DNA from: UBA5195 sp034432755
GTDB taxonomy: Bacteria; Chloroflexota; Anaerolineae; Anaerolineales; Villigracilaceae
Assembly: GCA_034432755.1 (NCBI GenBank)
Contig: DAOUBQ010000018.1
Location: forward strand, 25,622-89,621
Direction of reading: 5' to 3'
Length of the DNA stretch: 64,000 nucleotides
Both the position numbers and the translations under genes were made by a program. Below are positions 57,930 to 64,000 of this stretch, piece by piece. The number at the start of each line of letters is the position of its first letter. The stretch's first letter is position 1. Below the pieces are notes generated by a model, which was not told where the DNA came from, did not search any database, and saw nothing but the letters and a program-made list of their open reading frames with translations.

Positions 57930-59126
57930 TCAGACTCCTATCTTTTGAGTGGTGGCGGGAAGGTCAATGATGAAAGTCGTTCCCTTTCCCAGGGTTGATT
58001 CGACCGAGATTTTTCCACCATGCGCTTCGATAATTTGCTTGCAAATGAACAGACCCAGCCCCGAACCGGAGCCTCCCTGCCCCGGCACGCGGTAGAAACG
58101 CTGAAATAAGTGGGGAACATGCTCCGGCGGGATGCCCGTCCCAGCATCGGAAAAACGAATACGGTAAAAATCTTTGACCTGCGTCAGGTAAATTGTGACA
58201 GGAGCACCCGGCGCATATTTATTGGCATTACTGAACAAATTCTCGATGACTTGCGCGATTCGCACGCTATCTGCAAAGATGGTAGGAGCGATGGAGAAAT
58301 CAAGCCGGACTTTCATGTCCTTATAACGTGCCTGGCTGCGCACCAGCGTATCGCGGATGACGGCGTCGAGGCGCACCGGCTGGAACCGCATGGGCAGGGT
58401 ATTGCTTTGCAGGCGGGCCGATTCCAAAACGTTTTCAATCAAATCGTTCAGATGGTCGGTTTCTTCGTCTATGATTTGCAGAAATTCGCGGCGGGTATCT
58501 TCATCCCAGTTGGTGTCTTTGCGCAGCAGGGTGGTAGTGTAGCCTTTGATGAAGCCCAGCGGGGTGCGCAGTTCATGTGAAATTGTGGCAATGAAGTCTT
58601 CCTGCATCGTCAACAGGCGGCGGGCGGTTTCGAGCGATTCGACTTCTTCCATGAGTTTCTTGCGCACGAACAGGGCTGAGAACTGGGTGGCGATGTACTG
58701 TGCGCGCTGAATTTGGGCCGGGGTATATTCCGGCCCGCCAAAGCGGACGAAAACCACCGCCCCCAGCAGGCCAGTATATGTGCGCAATGGCATTCCTAAC
58801 AGGAAGGGTTCACCAATCCGATTTTCGCGCAAGGGGATGATATCGGGCGACTGGACGACCATTTCCTTGCGGGCAATCACCTGGCTGGCGATTTCCGAGC
58901 CCCAGGCGGCATCTGCGCCCGCGCTCTGGCCGCGTCCTATGGCACGAGCATAAGCAACTTCTGTGAGTTCGCTTGAACCATTTTCCAGAATATACAATGC
59001 CAGATTGTCGAACAGGAACACCGAACGAACGACCGCTATCACCGAATCGAGTGCCTGTTTCCAATCGGGTTGCTGAGTGACGGCTTCGGCCAGGGCCAGG
59101 ATATCAGGAATGTGTTCTTCTGTCAT
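57930..59126 (-). CDS. Soluble GAF-domain histidine kinase
   Basis: 398 residues without membrane helices. GAF-like domain about 10-155 (LFDNLALYILENG, PLRTYTGLLGAVVFVRF), coiled coil, then H184 in ATISHELRTPLGF, N-box NLFSNANKYAPG, FSDAGTGIPPEHV and GSGSGLGLFICKQI. Both phospho-acceptor and ATP-binding boxes are intact. It overlaps the upstream MshEN-like kinase gene by four bases and is followed directly by the OmpR-type regulator, its likely partner. Confidence 0.93.
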   Translation of the reverse strand: MTEEHIPDILALAEAVTQQPDWKQALDSVIAVVRSVFLFDNLALYILENGSSELTEVAYARAIGRGQSAGADAAWGSEIASQVIARKEMVVQSPDIIPLRENRIGEPFLLGMPLRTYTGLLGAVVFVRFGGPEYTPAQIQRAQYIATQFSALFVRKKLMEEVESLETARRLLTMQEDFIATISHELRTPLGFIKGYTTTLLRKDTNWDEDTRREFLQIIDEETDHLNDLIENVLESARLQSNTLPMRFQPVRLDAVIRDTLVRSQARYKDMKVRLDFSIAPTIFADSVRIAQVIENLFSNANKYAPGAPVTIYLTQVKDFYRIRFSDAGTGIPPEHVPHLFQRFYRVPGQGGSGSGLGLFICKQIIEAHGGKISVESTLGKGTTFIIDLPATTQKIGV

Positions 59127-60160
59127 GAAAATTCGTCCCCTTTGGCTGCTAATAGTGAAAATGAGAACGCCGTTCCCTTTTTCACTTCAGATTTTACATC
59201 AATATGCGCGCCATGCGCTTCGACAATTTCACGGACAAGCGCTAAACCCAGGCCGGTTCCACTATATCGCCGGGTAGGTGAACCATCCAACTGGTGGAAC
59301 GGCTCAAAAATTTCCGCGATTCGTTCCTTTGGGATGCCAATTCCAGTGTCAGCAACCATAATGCGAACGAGCTGGTCAGCCGATGGTTCTGGTGAAACCT
59401 CCAGCCAAACCCGTCCTCCTGGTTGGGTGAACTTAATGGCATTATCGAGCAGGTGGGTCAGTACCCAACTGATTTTCTGCTGGTCGGCCTTCACAAACGT
59501 CACATCTGGCGAAATGGTCACATGGAGCGTTACTTGCTGGTTTATGGCTTTCGATTGGGCATGGGAGGCTACGGTTTGTACCACTTTTTGAAAGTCAACC
59601 GGTGCCAGGGTCAGGGTTAGTTCGCCGCGCGCTGCCAGAGAGAACAGAATAAGGTCTTCGATGAGGTTTTGCAGTCGAGAGGTGGATTGCAGCGAGACAT
59701 CCATCGCTTTTGCCTGGTCGGGGGTCAGCGGGCCGAGCGTTTCGCTCTTCATCAGTTCCAGGTAGCCGCGAATGTGGGTGAGGGGGGTGCGCAGTTCATG
59801 GGAGATGTTGGCGACAAAATTGGCCTTCAACTGGCTCAGCTCCGAAAGTTTGCGCAGGGCTTCTTCCAGTTCCGTCGTGCGTTGTTGGACGCGCTGCTCC
59901 AGGTTTCGGTTGGCATCTTCCAACGCGGCGCGCAGGCGCAGAATTTGCTCGGTGATGGCCCGGTCAAGCGTGGGGCGGTCTAAGAAGCCGAGTTCGACGA
60001 TGGCGTGCCCAAGCAGGATGGGCTTTCCAGAAGTGGTGGATTGTTTTTGGTGTTCCAGGGCTTGCTTCAATTGCTCTGAAGTCAGCAACCCAGCCTTCAC
60101 CAATTGCTCGCCCAGGCGCGGCACTAACACTTCGGGACTGATTAGCGTTTGTCCATTCAT
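59123..60160 (-). CDS. Histidine kinase with MshEN-like N-terminal domain
   Basis: 345 residues, no membrane helices. The N-terminus has two 24-residue copies of the pattern found in the GspE/MshE N-terminal domain: R15 to Q38 (RLGEQLVKAGLL...) and L49 to Q72 (LLGHAIVELGFL...), separated by ten residues. In MshE this motif pair binds cyclic di-GMP. A coiled coil (75-108) leads to H121 in ANISHELRTPLTH, then HLLDNAIKFTQPGG, VADTGIGIPKERI and GTGLGLALVREI. So this may be a cyclic-di-GMP-responsive kinase acting in the cpaE/cpaF cluster; ligand binding is an inference. It overlaps the second kinase by four bases. Confidence 0.9.
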   Translation of the reverse strand: MNGQTLISPEVLVPRLGEQLVKAGLLTSEQLKQALEHQKQSTTSGKPILLGHAIVELGFLDRPTLDRAITEQILRLRAALEDANRNLEQRVQQRTTELEEALRKLSELSQLKANFVANISHELRTPLTHIRGYLELMKSETLGPLTPDQAKAMDVSLQSTSRLQNLIEDLILFSLAARGELTLTLAPVDFQKVVQTVASHAQSKAINQQVTLHVTISPDVTFVKADQQKISWVLTHLLDNAIKFTQPGGRVWLEVSPEPSADQLVRIMVADTGIGIPKERIAEIFEPFHQLDGSPTRRYSGTGLGLALVREIVEAHGAHIDVKSEVKKGTAFSFSLLAAKGDEFS

Positions 60161-60169
60161 ACATTCCTT

Positions 60170-61750
60170 TCAGGCTTGCCAGACCCATTCCCCGGCAATC
60201 ATGGTGGCCGAGGCGTTCAGCGTGTAAATTTCATCCACCGGGCAAGTGAAGGGGTCTTTTTCCAGGACAATCAAATCGGCATCGAACCCGATGAAGAGCC
60301 GCCCGCGGCGATTTTCCAGCCCGGCGGCGTAGGCCGCGCCAACGGTAAACCCTTCCAGGGCTTGTTGGAAGGACAATTTTTGTTCAGGATACCAACCCTC
60401 GGGGCCGGGCGTGCCATCAATGCGGCGGCGGGTGATGGCGGCGTATAGGCCCCAAAAAGGGTTGGGGCTTTCGACCGGGGCATCGGAGCCAAAGGCCAGC
60501 ACCGCGCCAGCCTGTAGCTGCGTCTTCCAGGCATACGCCAGGCGGGCACGCTCGCCCCAGTAGCGGTCGGCGGCCAACATGTCTGAGGTGGCGTGAATCG
60601 GCTGCATGGAAGCAATAACGCCCAGTTGGCCAAGCCGGGCCGCATCGTCTGGATGAATCACCTGGACGTGTTCAATGCGATGGCGCAGGGCCGGCAGGCC
60701 GCGTTCACGTTCGTAGCGGCGCAACTGCTCCAGCGCATTCAGCACTTCATGCACGGCCCGGTCGCCAATGGCGTGAACGGTCATTCCCAGGCCGGAATCG
60801 GCGGCTTTGCGGCCATACTCGAACAGTTCCTCGCCATCCATATTCAGGATACCCTTATTTTCGGGTTCATTCAAGTAGGGAGCGAACATTGCTGCGGTGC
60901 GTGGGCCAAGCGCGCCATCCATAAAGGCCTTGACCATGCCAATCTGCAGGCGGTCGCTGCCAAAACCGGTGCGCAGCCCCAGCCCGTGCGCATGGTCGAG
61001 CAAGTCGAGCGGGATGCTTTTGGTGATGCGTAGTTTCAATCGTTTTTCGGCGTCGAGATTTTGCAGGGCCATGAAACAGGGACGGTAGTCAAAATCGTGC
61101 GCGCCGGTGAGACCCATCTGGAACAGGGTGGGCTGGGCGGATTCAATGGCATCGGCGACATGGTCAACGGTTGGCTGAGGCAGGCTTTTTTCGATGAGAT
61201 TCATTGCGCTCTCGAGCAGGATGCCGTTAGGTTGGCCTTTTTCATCCCGCACGATTTTTCCGTTAAGTGGGTCGGGCGTATTGGGGCCAATACCAGCGAT
61301 TTTCAGCGCAGCTGTGTTGGCCCAGCCCGCATGGAGCGATTTAGCGGTGAGATAAACCGGCTTATCGGGGGCAATCATGTCCAGTTCGGCGGCGGTTGGA
61401 AATTGGCCGTCCCAGTCGTTTTGCTGCCAGCCGTGGCCGAGAACCCACTGGCCGGGAGAAATTCTGGAAGCCTGTTCTGCCACTCGGCGCAGGGCTTCAG
61501 CCTTGGTGGAGGTTTCCACGTCCACTTTTTGCAGGCCGAGGGCATAGTGCATCAGGTGGATGTGGGCATCGGTCAGGCCGGGTAAAACCACCCGTCCGCC
61601 CAAGTCTTCGCGTTGGGCAAACGAGAAAGATTCAAGCAATTCCTCGCTGCCGCGGGCGACAATTTGACCATGCGTATCAATGACCAACGCAGTGACAACA
61701 GGTTGGGATGGGTCAAGGGTGTAAACGCGGGCGTTGTGGATGAGTTTCAT
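60170..61750 (-). CDS. YtcJ-like amidohydrolase
   Basis: 526 residues, the usual length. Metal-ligand start LPGLTDAHIHLMHYALG near 56-72, KAFMDGALGPRTAAM near 280, MTVHAIGDRAV near 330, RIEHVQVIHPDDAARL near 365 and FGSDAPVESPNP near 425 are the amidohydrolase-3 family marks. These enzymes hydrolyse amide or ester bonds of small molecules; physiological substrates are mostly unknown. Nine bases separate its stop from the start of the MshEN-like kinase downstream on the same strand, though no functional link is evident. Confidence 0.92.
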   Translation of the reverse strand: MKLIHNARVYTLDPSQPVVTALVIDTHGQIVARGSEELLESFSFAQREDLGGRVVLPGLTDAHIHLMHYALGLQKVDVETSTKAEALRRVAEQASRISPGQWVLGHGWQQNDWDGQFPTAAELDMIAPDKPVYLTAKSLHAGWANTAALKIAGIGPNTPDPLNGKIVRDEKGQPNGILLESAMNLIEKSLPQPTVDHVADAIESAQPTLFQMGLTGAHDFDYRPCFMALQNLDAEKRLKLRITKSIPLDLLDHAHGLGLRTGFGSDRLQIGMVKAFMDGALGPRTAAMFAPYLNEPENKGILNMDGEELFEYGRKAADSGLGMTVHAIGDRAVHEVLNALEQLRRYERERGLPALRHRIEHVQVIHPDDAARLGQLGVIASMQPIHATSDMLAADRYWGERARLAYAWKTQLQAGAVLAFGSDAPVESPNPFWGLYAAITRRRIDGTPGPEGWYPEQKLSFQQALEGFTVGAAYAAGLENRRGRLFIGFDADLIVLEKDPFTCPVDEIYTLNASATMIAGEWVWQA

Positions 61751-61794
61751 AGATAAAATGAAAGGGTTGCCAAGAATTGTTTGTTAACAATAAT

Positions 61795-61828
61795 AGACCT
61801 GACTTGCCCTTGCAGGACTATCAGGTCT
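61795..61828 (-). terminator. Hairpin after parB, possible terminator
   Basis: Eight-base arms AGACCTGA / TCAGGTCT with a loop that can pair further (TGCAAGGGCA), followed on the reverse strand by ATTATTGTTAAC. AT-rich but without a clean T run. Confidence 0.45.
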
Positions 61829-61836
61829 GTTGCAGT

Positions 61837-62715
61837 TTACTCGTCGAGCAGGCGGGCGAGCAGAGCGTCCAGTTCTTCATTCGAGAAATAATGCAGGGAG
61901 AGCACCCCACCGCCTTTTTGGTTGGGTTTCAGGTTGACCCTGGTTCCCAGGCTGGCTTCCAGGCGTTCCTGCAATTCCTTTACGTCGGGCGAGGGGGCGG
62001 GCTTGGGCGTTGAGGCGGGCTTTTCGCCTTTCAGCTTGTTGACGAGTTCTTCGGTCTGGCGCACGGTCAGGTCGCGCTCGCGCACTTGCCTGAGCGCGGC
62101 TTCTTGGGCTTGTGAGGTAGAAAGACCGAGCAAGGCGCGGGCATGCCCCTCCGAAATGACCCCATCTACCAGGGCCTGCTGCGCCGATTGGGGTAGTTTG
62201 AGCAAGCGCAAGGTGTTGGTGACGGCCACGCGGCTCTTACCGACGCGACTGGCAATTTCCTCGTGCGAAAGGCGAAATTCATCCGATAATTGGCGGTAGG
62301 CGTTGGCTTCTTCGAGCGGGTTCAGGTCGGCGCGCTGAACGTTTTCGATGAGCGCCAATTCGAGCCGCTCCAGGTCGGTGGTCTGGCGCGTAATGACCGG
62401 CACTTCGGCCAGCCCGGCCAGCTGGGCGGCCTGCCAACGGCGCTCGCCAGCGATGAGAATGTAGCCGCTGCCGGTTTCGTCCCGACTGACGAGCAAGGGC
62501 TGGATGACGCCATGCTCCCGGATGGAGGTGGCCAATTCTTCTAGCGCTGCCGGGTCAAAATGCGAGCGCGGCTGGCGCGGGTTGGGGGTAATTTTCTCCA
62601 CCGGAACGCTTAATACGCCAGAATCAGCCGCTTCGGCGTTGGGGGGCGTCTCCGGCGTAAACCCACCGGGGATGAGGGCATCCAATCCTTTGCCGAGACC
62701 GCTATGTTTGGGCAT
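61837..62715 (-). CDS. parB: Chromosome partitioning protein ParB
   Basis: 292 residues from ATG 62715, with GGAGGCCACC upstream; longer frames are spurious. Starts with the typical LGKGLDALIPGG, then ITPNPRQPRSHFD, the CTPase/arginine motif GERR at 90-93, LIENVQRADLNPLEEA and the helix-turn-helix LSHEEIASRVGKSRVAVTN. The C-terminal 60 residues include a Pro/Lys linker and the dimerisation end. ParB loads at parS sites, slides as a CTP clamp and recruits SMC. I see no parS-like 16-mer in this window. Confidence 0.95.
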   Translation of the reverse strand: MPKHSGLGKGLDALIPGGFTPETPPNAEAADSGVLSVPVEKITPNPRQPRSHFDPAALEELATSIREHGVIQPLLVSRDETGSGYILIAGERRWQAAQLAGLAEVPVITRQTTDLERLELALIENVQRADLNPLEEANAYRQLSDEFRLSHEEIASRVGKSRVAVTNTLRLLKLPQSAQQALVDGVISEGHARALLGLSTSQAQEAALRQVRERDLTVRQTEELVNKLKGEKPASTPKPAPSPDVKELQERLEASLGTRVNLKPNQKGGGVLSLHYFSNEELDALLARLLDE

Positions 62716-63502
62716 GGGTGGCCTCCGGTACCACAACCCCATCCCCAGCCAGCACTTCGCGCGCCAGGGCTTCGTAGGCTTGCGCCCCGGTCGAATGAGG
62801 GGCATAGACAGAAATCGGTAGTCCGTAAGAGGGCGCTTCGGCCAGGCGTACCGAGCGCGGCACAATGGCGTTGAAGACTTGCCCGGGGAAATGCTTGCGC
62901 ACCTCGCTGACCACATCGGTTGAAAGGTTTGCGCGGGCGTCGTACATGGTCAGGGCTACGCCGCGCACATTCAGTCCGGGAAAAATCGAGGCGCGAATCC
63001 GCTGGAGGGTAGACATCAACTGTCCCAAGCCCTCTAACGCAAGGTATTCACACTGTACCGGGATGATGACGCCATCGCGGGCGGCCATCAGCCCGTTAAC
63101 GGTCAGCAGGCTGAGGGAGGGAGGGCAATCAACCAAAATGTAGTCGAAGCGGTTATCCAAAGGCTCCAGCGCCTTGCGCAGGCGAGATTCGCGCAACTCG
63201 GCCTCCACCAGTTCAACTTCCGCGCCGGCCAGGGCCGGGGAGGAGGGCAGCAGTGTCAGATGCAGGTCAGGATTCGCCAGCAAACTGCCTGCAGCCGGGG
63301 CCAAGCCAAGCATGGCCTCATACGTGCCTTGCTTGACGGTTCGTTTATCCACCCCCAGGCAGGAGGTGGCGTTGGCTTGCGGGTCGAGGTCGACGATTAA
63401 GACTTTCTGACCAAACTTCGCCAGGTAAGCTCCCAGGTTGATGGCAGTCGTGGTTTTGCCCACCCCGCCTTTTTGATTGACCAGCGTATAAATTCGCGCC
63501 AT
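62702..63502 (-). CDS. parA: Chromosome partitioning ATPase ParA (Soj)
   Basis: 266 residues from ATG 63502, with GGAG five bases ahead; a GTG two codons earlier is an alternative. The deviant Walker A is QKGGVGKTTT at residues 10-19, VLIVDLDPQANATSCLG follows, with YILVDCPPSLSLLTVNG and the final ISVYAPHSTGAQAY. No N-terminal DNA-binding extension, so it is the chromosomal Soj type. Overlaps parB by 14 bases. Chromosomal parAB usually lie near the replication origin; no dnaA, gidB or clear DnaA boxes are visible here. Confidence 0.95.
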   Translation of the reverse strand: MARIYTLVNQKGGVGKTTTAINLGAYLAKFGQKVLIVDLDPQANATSCLGVDKRTVKQGTYEAMLGLAPAAGSLLANPDLHLTLLPSSPALAGAEVELVEAELRESRLRKALEPLDNRFDYILVDCPPSLSLLTVNGLMAARDGVIIPVQCEYLALEGLGQLMSTLQRIRASIFPGLNVRGVALTMYDARANLSTDVVSEVRKHFPGQVFNAIVPRSVRLAEAPSYGLPISVYAPHSTGAQAYEALAREVLAGDGVVVPEATHAQT

Positions 63503-63609
63503 GCGCACTCCAGAAGATAAAATCAGGATAGATGAAGTTAATTGTACATGAAGAAATGCTTCCTGTGCCGAAAAACAGAAAGGCTATTCGATTCTGGTGA
63601 TATTCATCA

Positions 63610-63736
63610 CATGGCTTTCTCATGTTCGCTTGTGCCGCTTTGTTTAACAGGATAGAGAGGATAAACAGGATGTTTTCACGCTGCTTTTCGCGCGGCTCAT
63701 CCTGCCCATCCTGTTTGTTTTTTCGCCTGAAACCAG
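63610..63736 (+). repeat. Palindromic repeat, copy 2 (GGATAGACAGGAT family)
   Basis: Shares CATGGCTTTCTCA, GCCGCTTTGTTTAAC, TTTTCAC, ATCCTGTTTGTTTTTT and CCTGAAACCAG in order with the copy at 12148-12271. The inner arms are diverged (GGATAGAGAGGATAAACAGG and CATCCTGCCCATCCTGTTTG) but still complementary. Confidence 0.8.
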
Positions 63737-63829
63737 GTTTTGAGAAAGCCATATTTTTAAATCTGCGCACTCAGCAATTCCAAATCTGAAATTCTCTACC
63801 GCACATTTTGAATTTTTTAGCGCCAAGAG

Positions 63830-63874
63830 CGCCAAGAACGCCAAGGGTTAAAAGGCGTCTTTGCGTTCTTGGCG
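63830..63874. repeat. CGCCAAGAACGC palindrome
   Basis: Perfect 12-base arms (63830-63841 and 63863-63874) around 21 bases, preceded by a tandem GCGCCAAGA unit. Part of a CGCCAAG-rich intergenic repeat type. Confidence 0.7.
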
Positions 63875-63906
63875 GGCTGCGCGGTGAATTTTTGGCGTTT
63901 GTAGGG

Positions 63907-63982
63907 CAGCAAATTCCACATTTCGGTTCGTTTTTGACGATTTGCGCCCTGCTTGTGGGCGAAATCGGTCAAAATTTTGCTG
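63907..63982. repeat. Large nested imperfect palindrome near the right end
   Basis: Inner stem TTTTGAC-GATTT-CGCCC with its complement (63932-63974), broken by two single-base bulges, around a TGCTTGT loop; outer arms CAGCAAA / TTTGCTG enclose it at 63907 and 63982. Confidence 0.65.
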
Positions 63983-64000
63983 AAAATCAGCCTTGGGTGA

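Larger units (their letters stand above)
63503..64000. other. 498-base gene-free right end with three palindromic elements
   Basis: No credible coding region upstream of parA. It contains the GGATAGA-type repeat copy 2 (63610-63736), a CGCCAAGAACGC palindrome (63830-63874) and a larger nested palindrome (63907-63982). I found no tRNA, no cluster of DnaA boxes and no convincing parA promoter. Confidence 0.65.

Noticed and set aside
63503..64000. Replication origin next to parAB
   Set aside because: No DnaA-box cluster, dnaA, dnaN, rpmH or gidB is visible in the window, so the link is only circumstantial.
1..64000. rRNA or tRNA genes, transposases, phage genes
   Set aside because: None were recognised on either strand on reading; a covariance-model tRNA search would settle short RNA genes.

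Overview
The window reads as one contiguous piece of a moderately GC-rich bacterial chromosome, densely packed with genes on both strands. Gene content suggests a member of the Chloroflexota, most likely class Anaerolineae. This is an inference from the YvcK factor with an N-terminal membrane anchor, the gap-pgk pair, the two-subunit iron-sulfur fumarase, the CpaE/CpaF pair with its own histidine kinases, the many GAF-domain signalling proteins, and families of short palindromic intergenic repeats. No rRNA, tRNA, CRISPR array, transposase or phage gene was seen.

Layout. 1-7.3 kb: a membrane protein cut by the left edge, a steroid-5-alpha-reductase-like membrane enzyme, then a forward run (enoyl-CoA hydratase, AAC(3)-family acetyltransferase, M50 protease, DegV protein) closed by a terminator, and an ECF sigma factor / zinc-finger anti-sigma factor / membrane protein cluster. 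7.3-13.7 kb (reverse): a membrane protein of unknown role, two small proteins sharing a membrane helix with four consecutive cysteines, pgk, gap and a YvcK-type factor, separated by palindromic repeats. 13.7-22.5 kb (reverse): a complete Mrp-type Na+/H+ antiporter operon with fused A and B subunits and two D subunits, preceded by a CaCA-family Na+/Ca2+ exchanger.

22.7-41.6 kb is a large forward signalling island. It holds single receivers, a GNAT protein, a three-GAF histidine kinase with its winged-helix regulator, a double-receiver GAF protein, a molybdopterin-domain-like lipoprotein, three membrane sensors without any kinase domain, a helical protein with Asp-rich motifs like class I isoprenoid synthases, a soluble hybrid of GAF-like modules and histidine kinase, a threonine-synthase-like PLP enzyme fused to a receiver domain, and two DivK-like receivers. 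The order and tight spacing suggest that the kinase-less sensors, the soluble kinase and the receivers form one split phosphorelay whose output includes the PLP enzyme. This is the most unusual system in the window.

41.7-47.4 kb (forward) is a sugar-related block: a mutarotase-like protein, a nitroreductase with an apparent AUA start, a GH29 alpha-L-fucosidase, a ROK kinase and an SLC13-type permease. 47.4-49.8 kb (reverse) has a RelE-type toxin with an AbrB-type antitoxin and both fumarase subunits. 49.8-54.3 kb (reverse) is a run of small enzymes and adaptors (two acetyltransferases, methyltransferase, V4R protein, TPR protein, tandem-HTH regulator). 54.4-60.2 kb (reverse) has CpaF and CpaE with an unknown 98-residue protein between them, a response regulator and two histidine kinases, one with an MshEN-like N-terminus. 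60.2-63.5 kb (reverse) has an amidohydrolase and ParB/ParA. The last 500 bases hold no gene but three palindromic elements.
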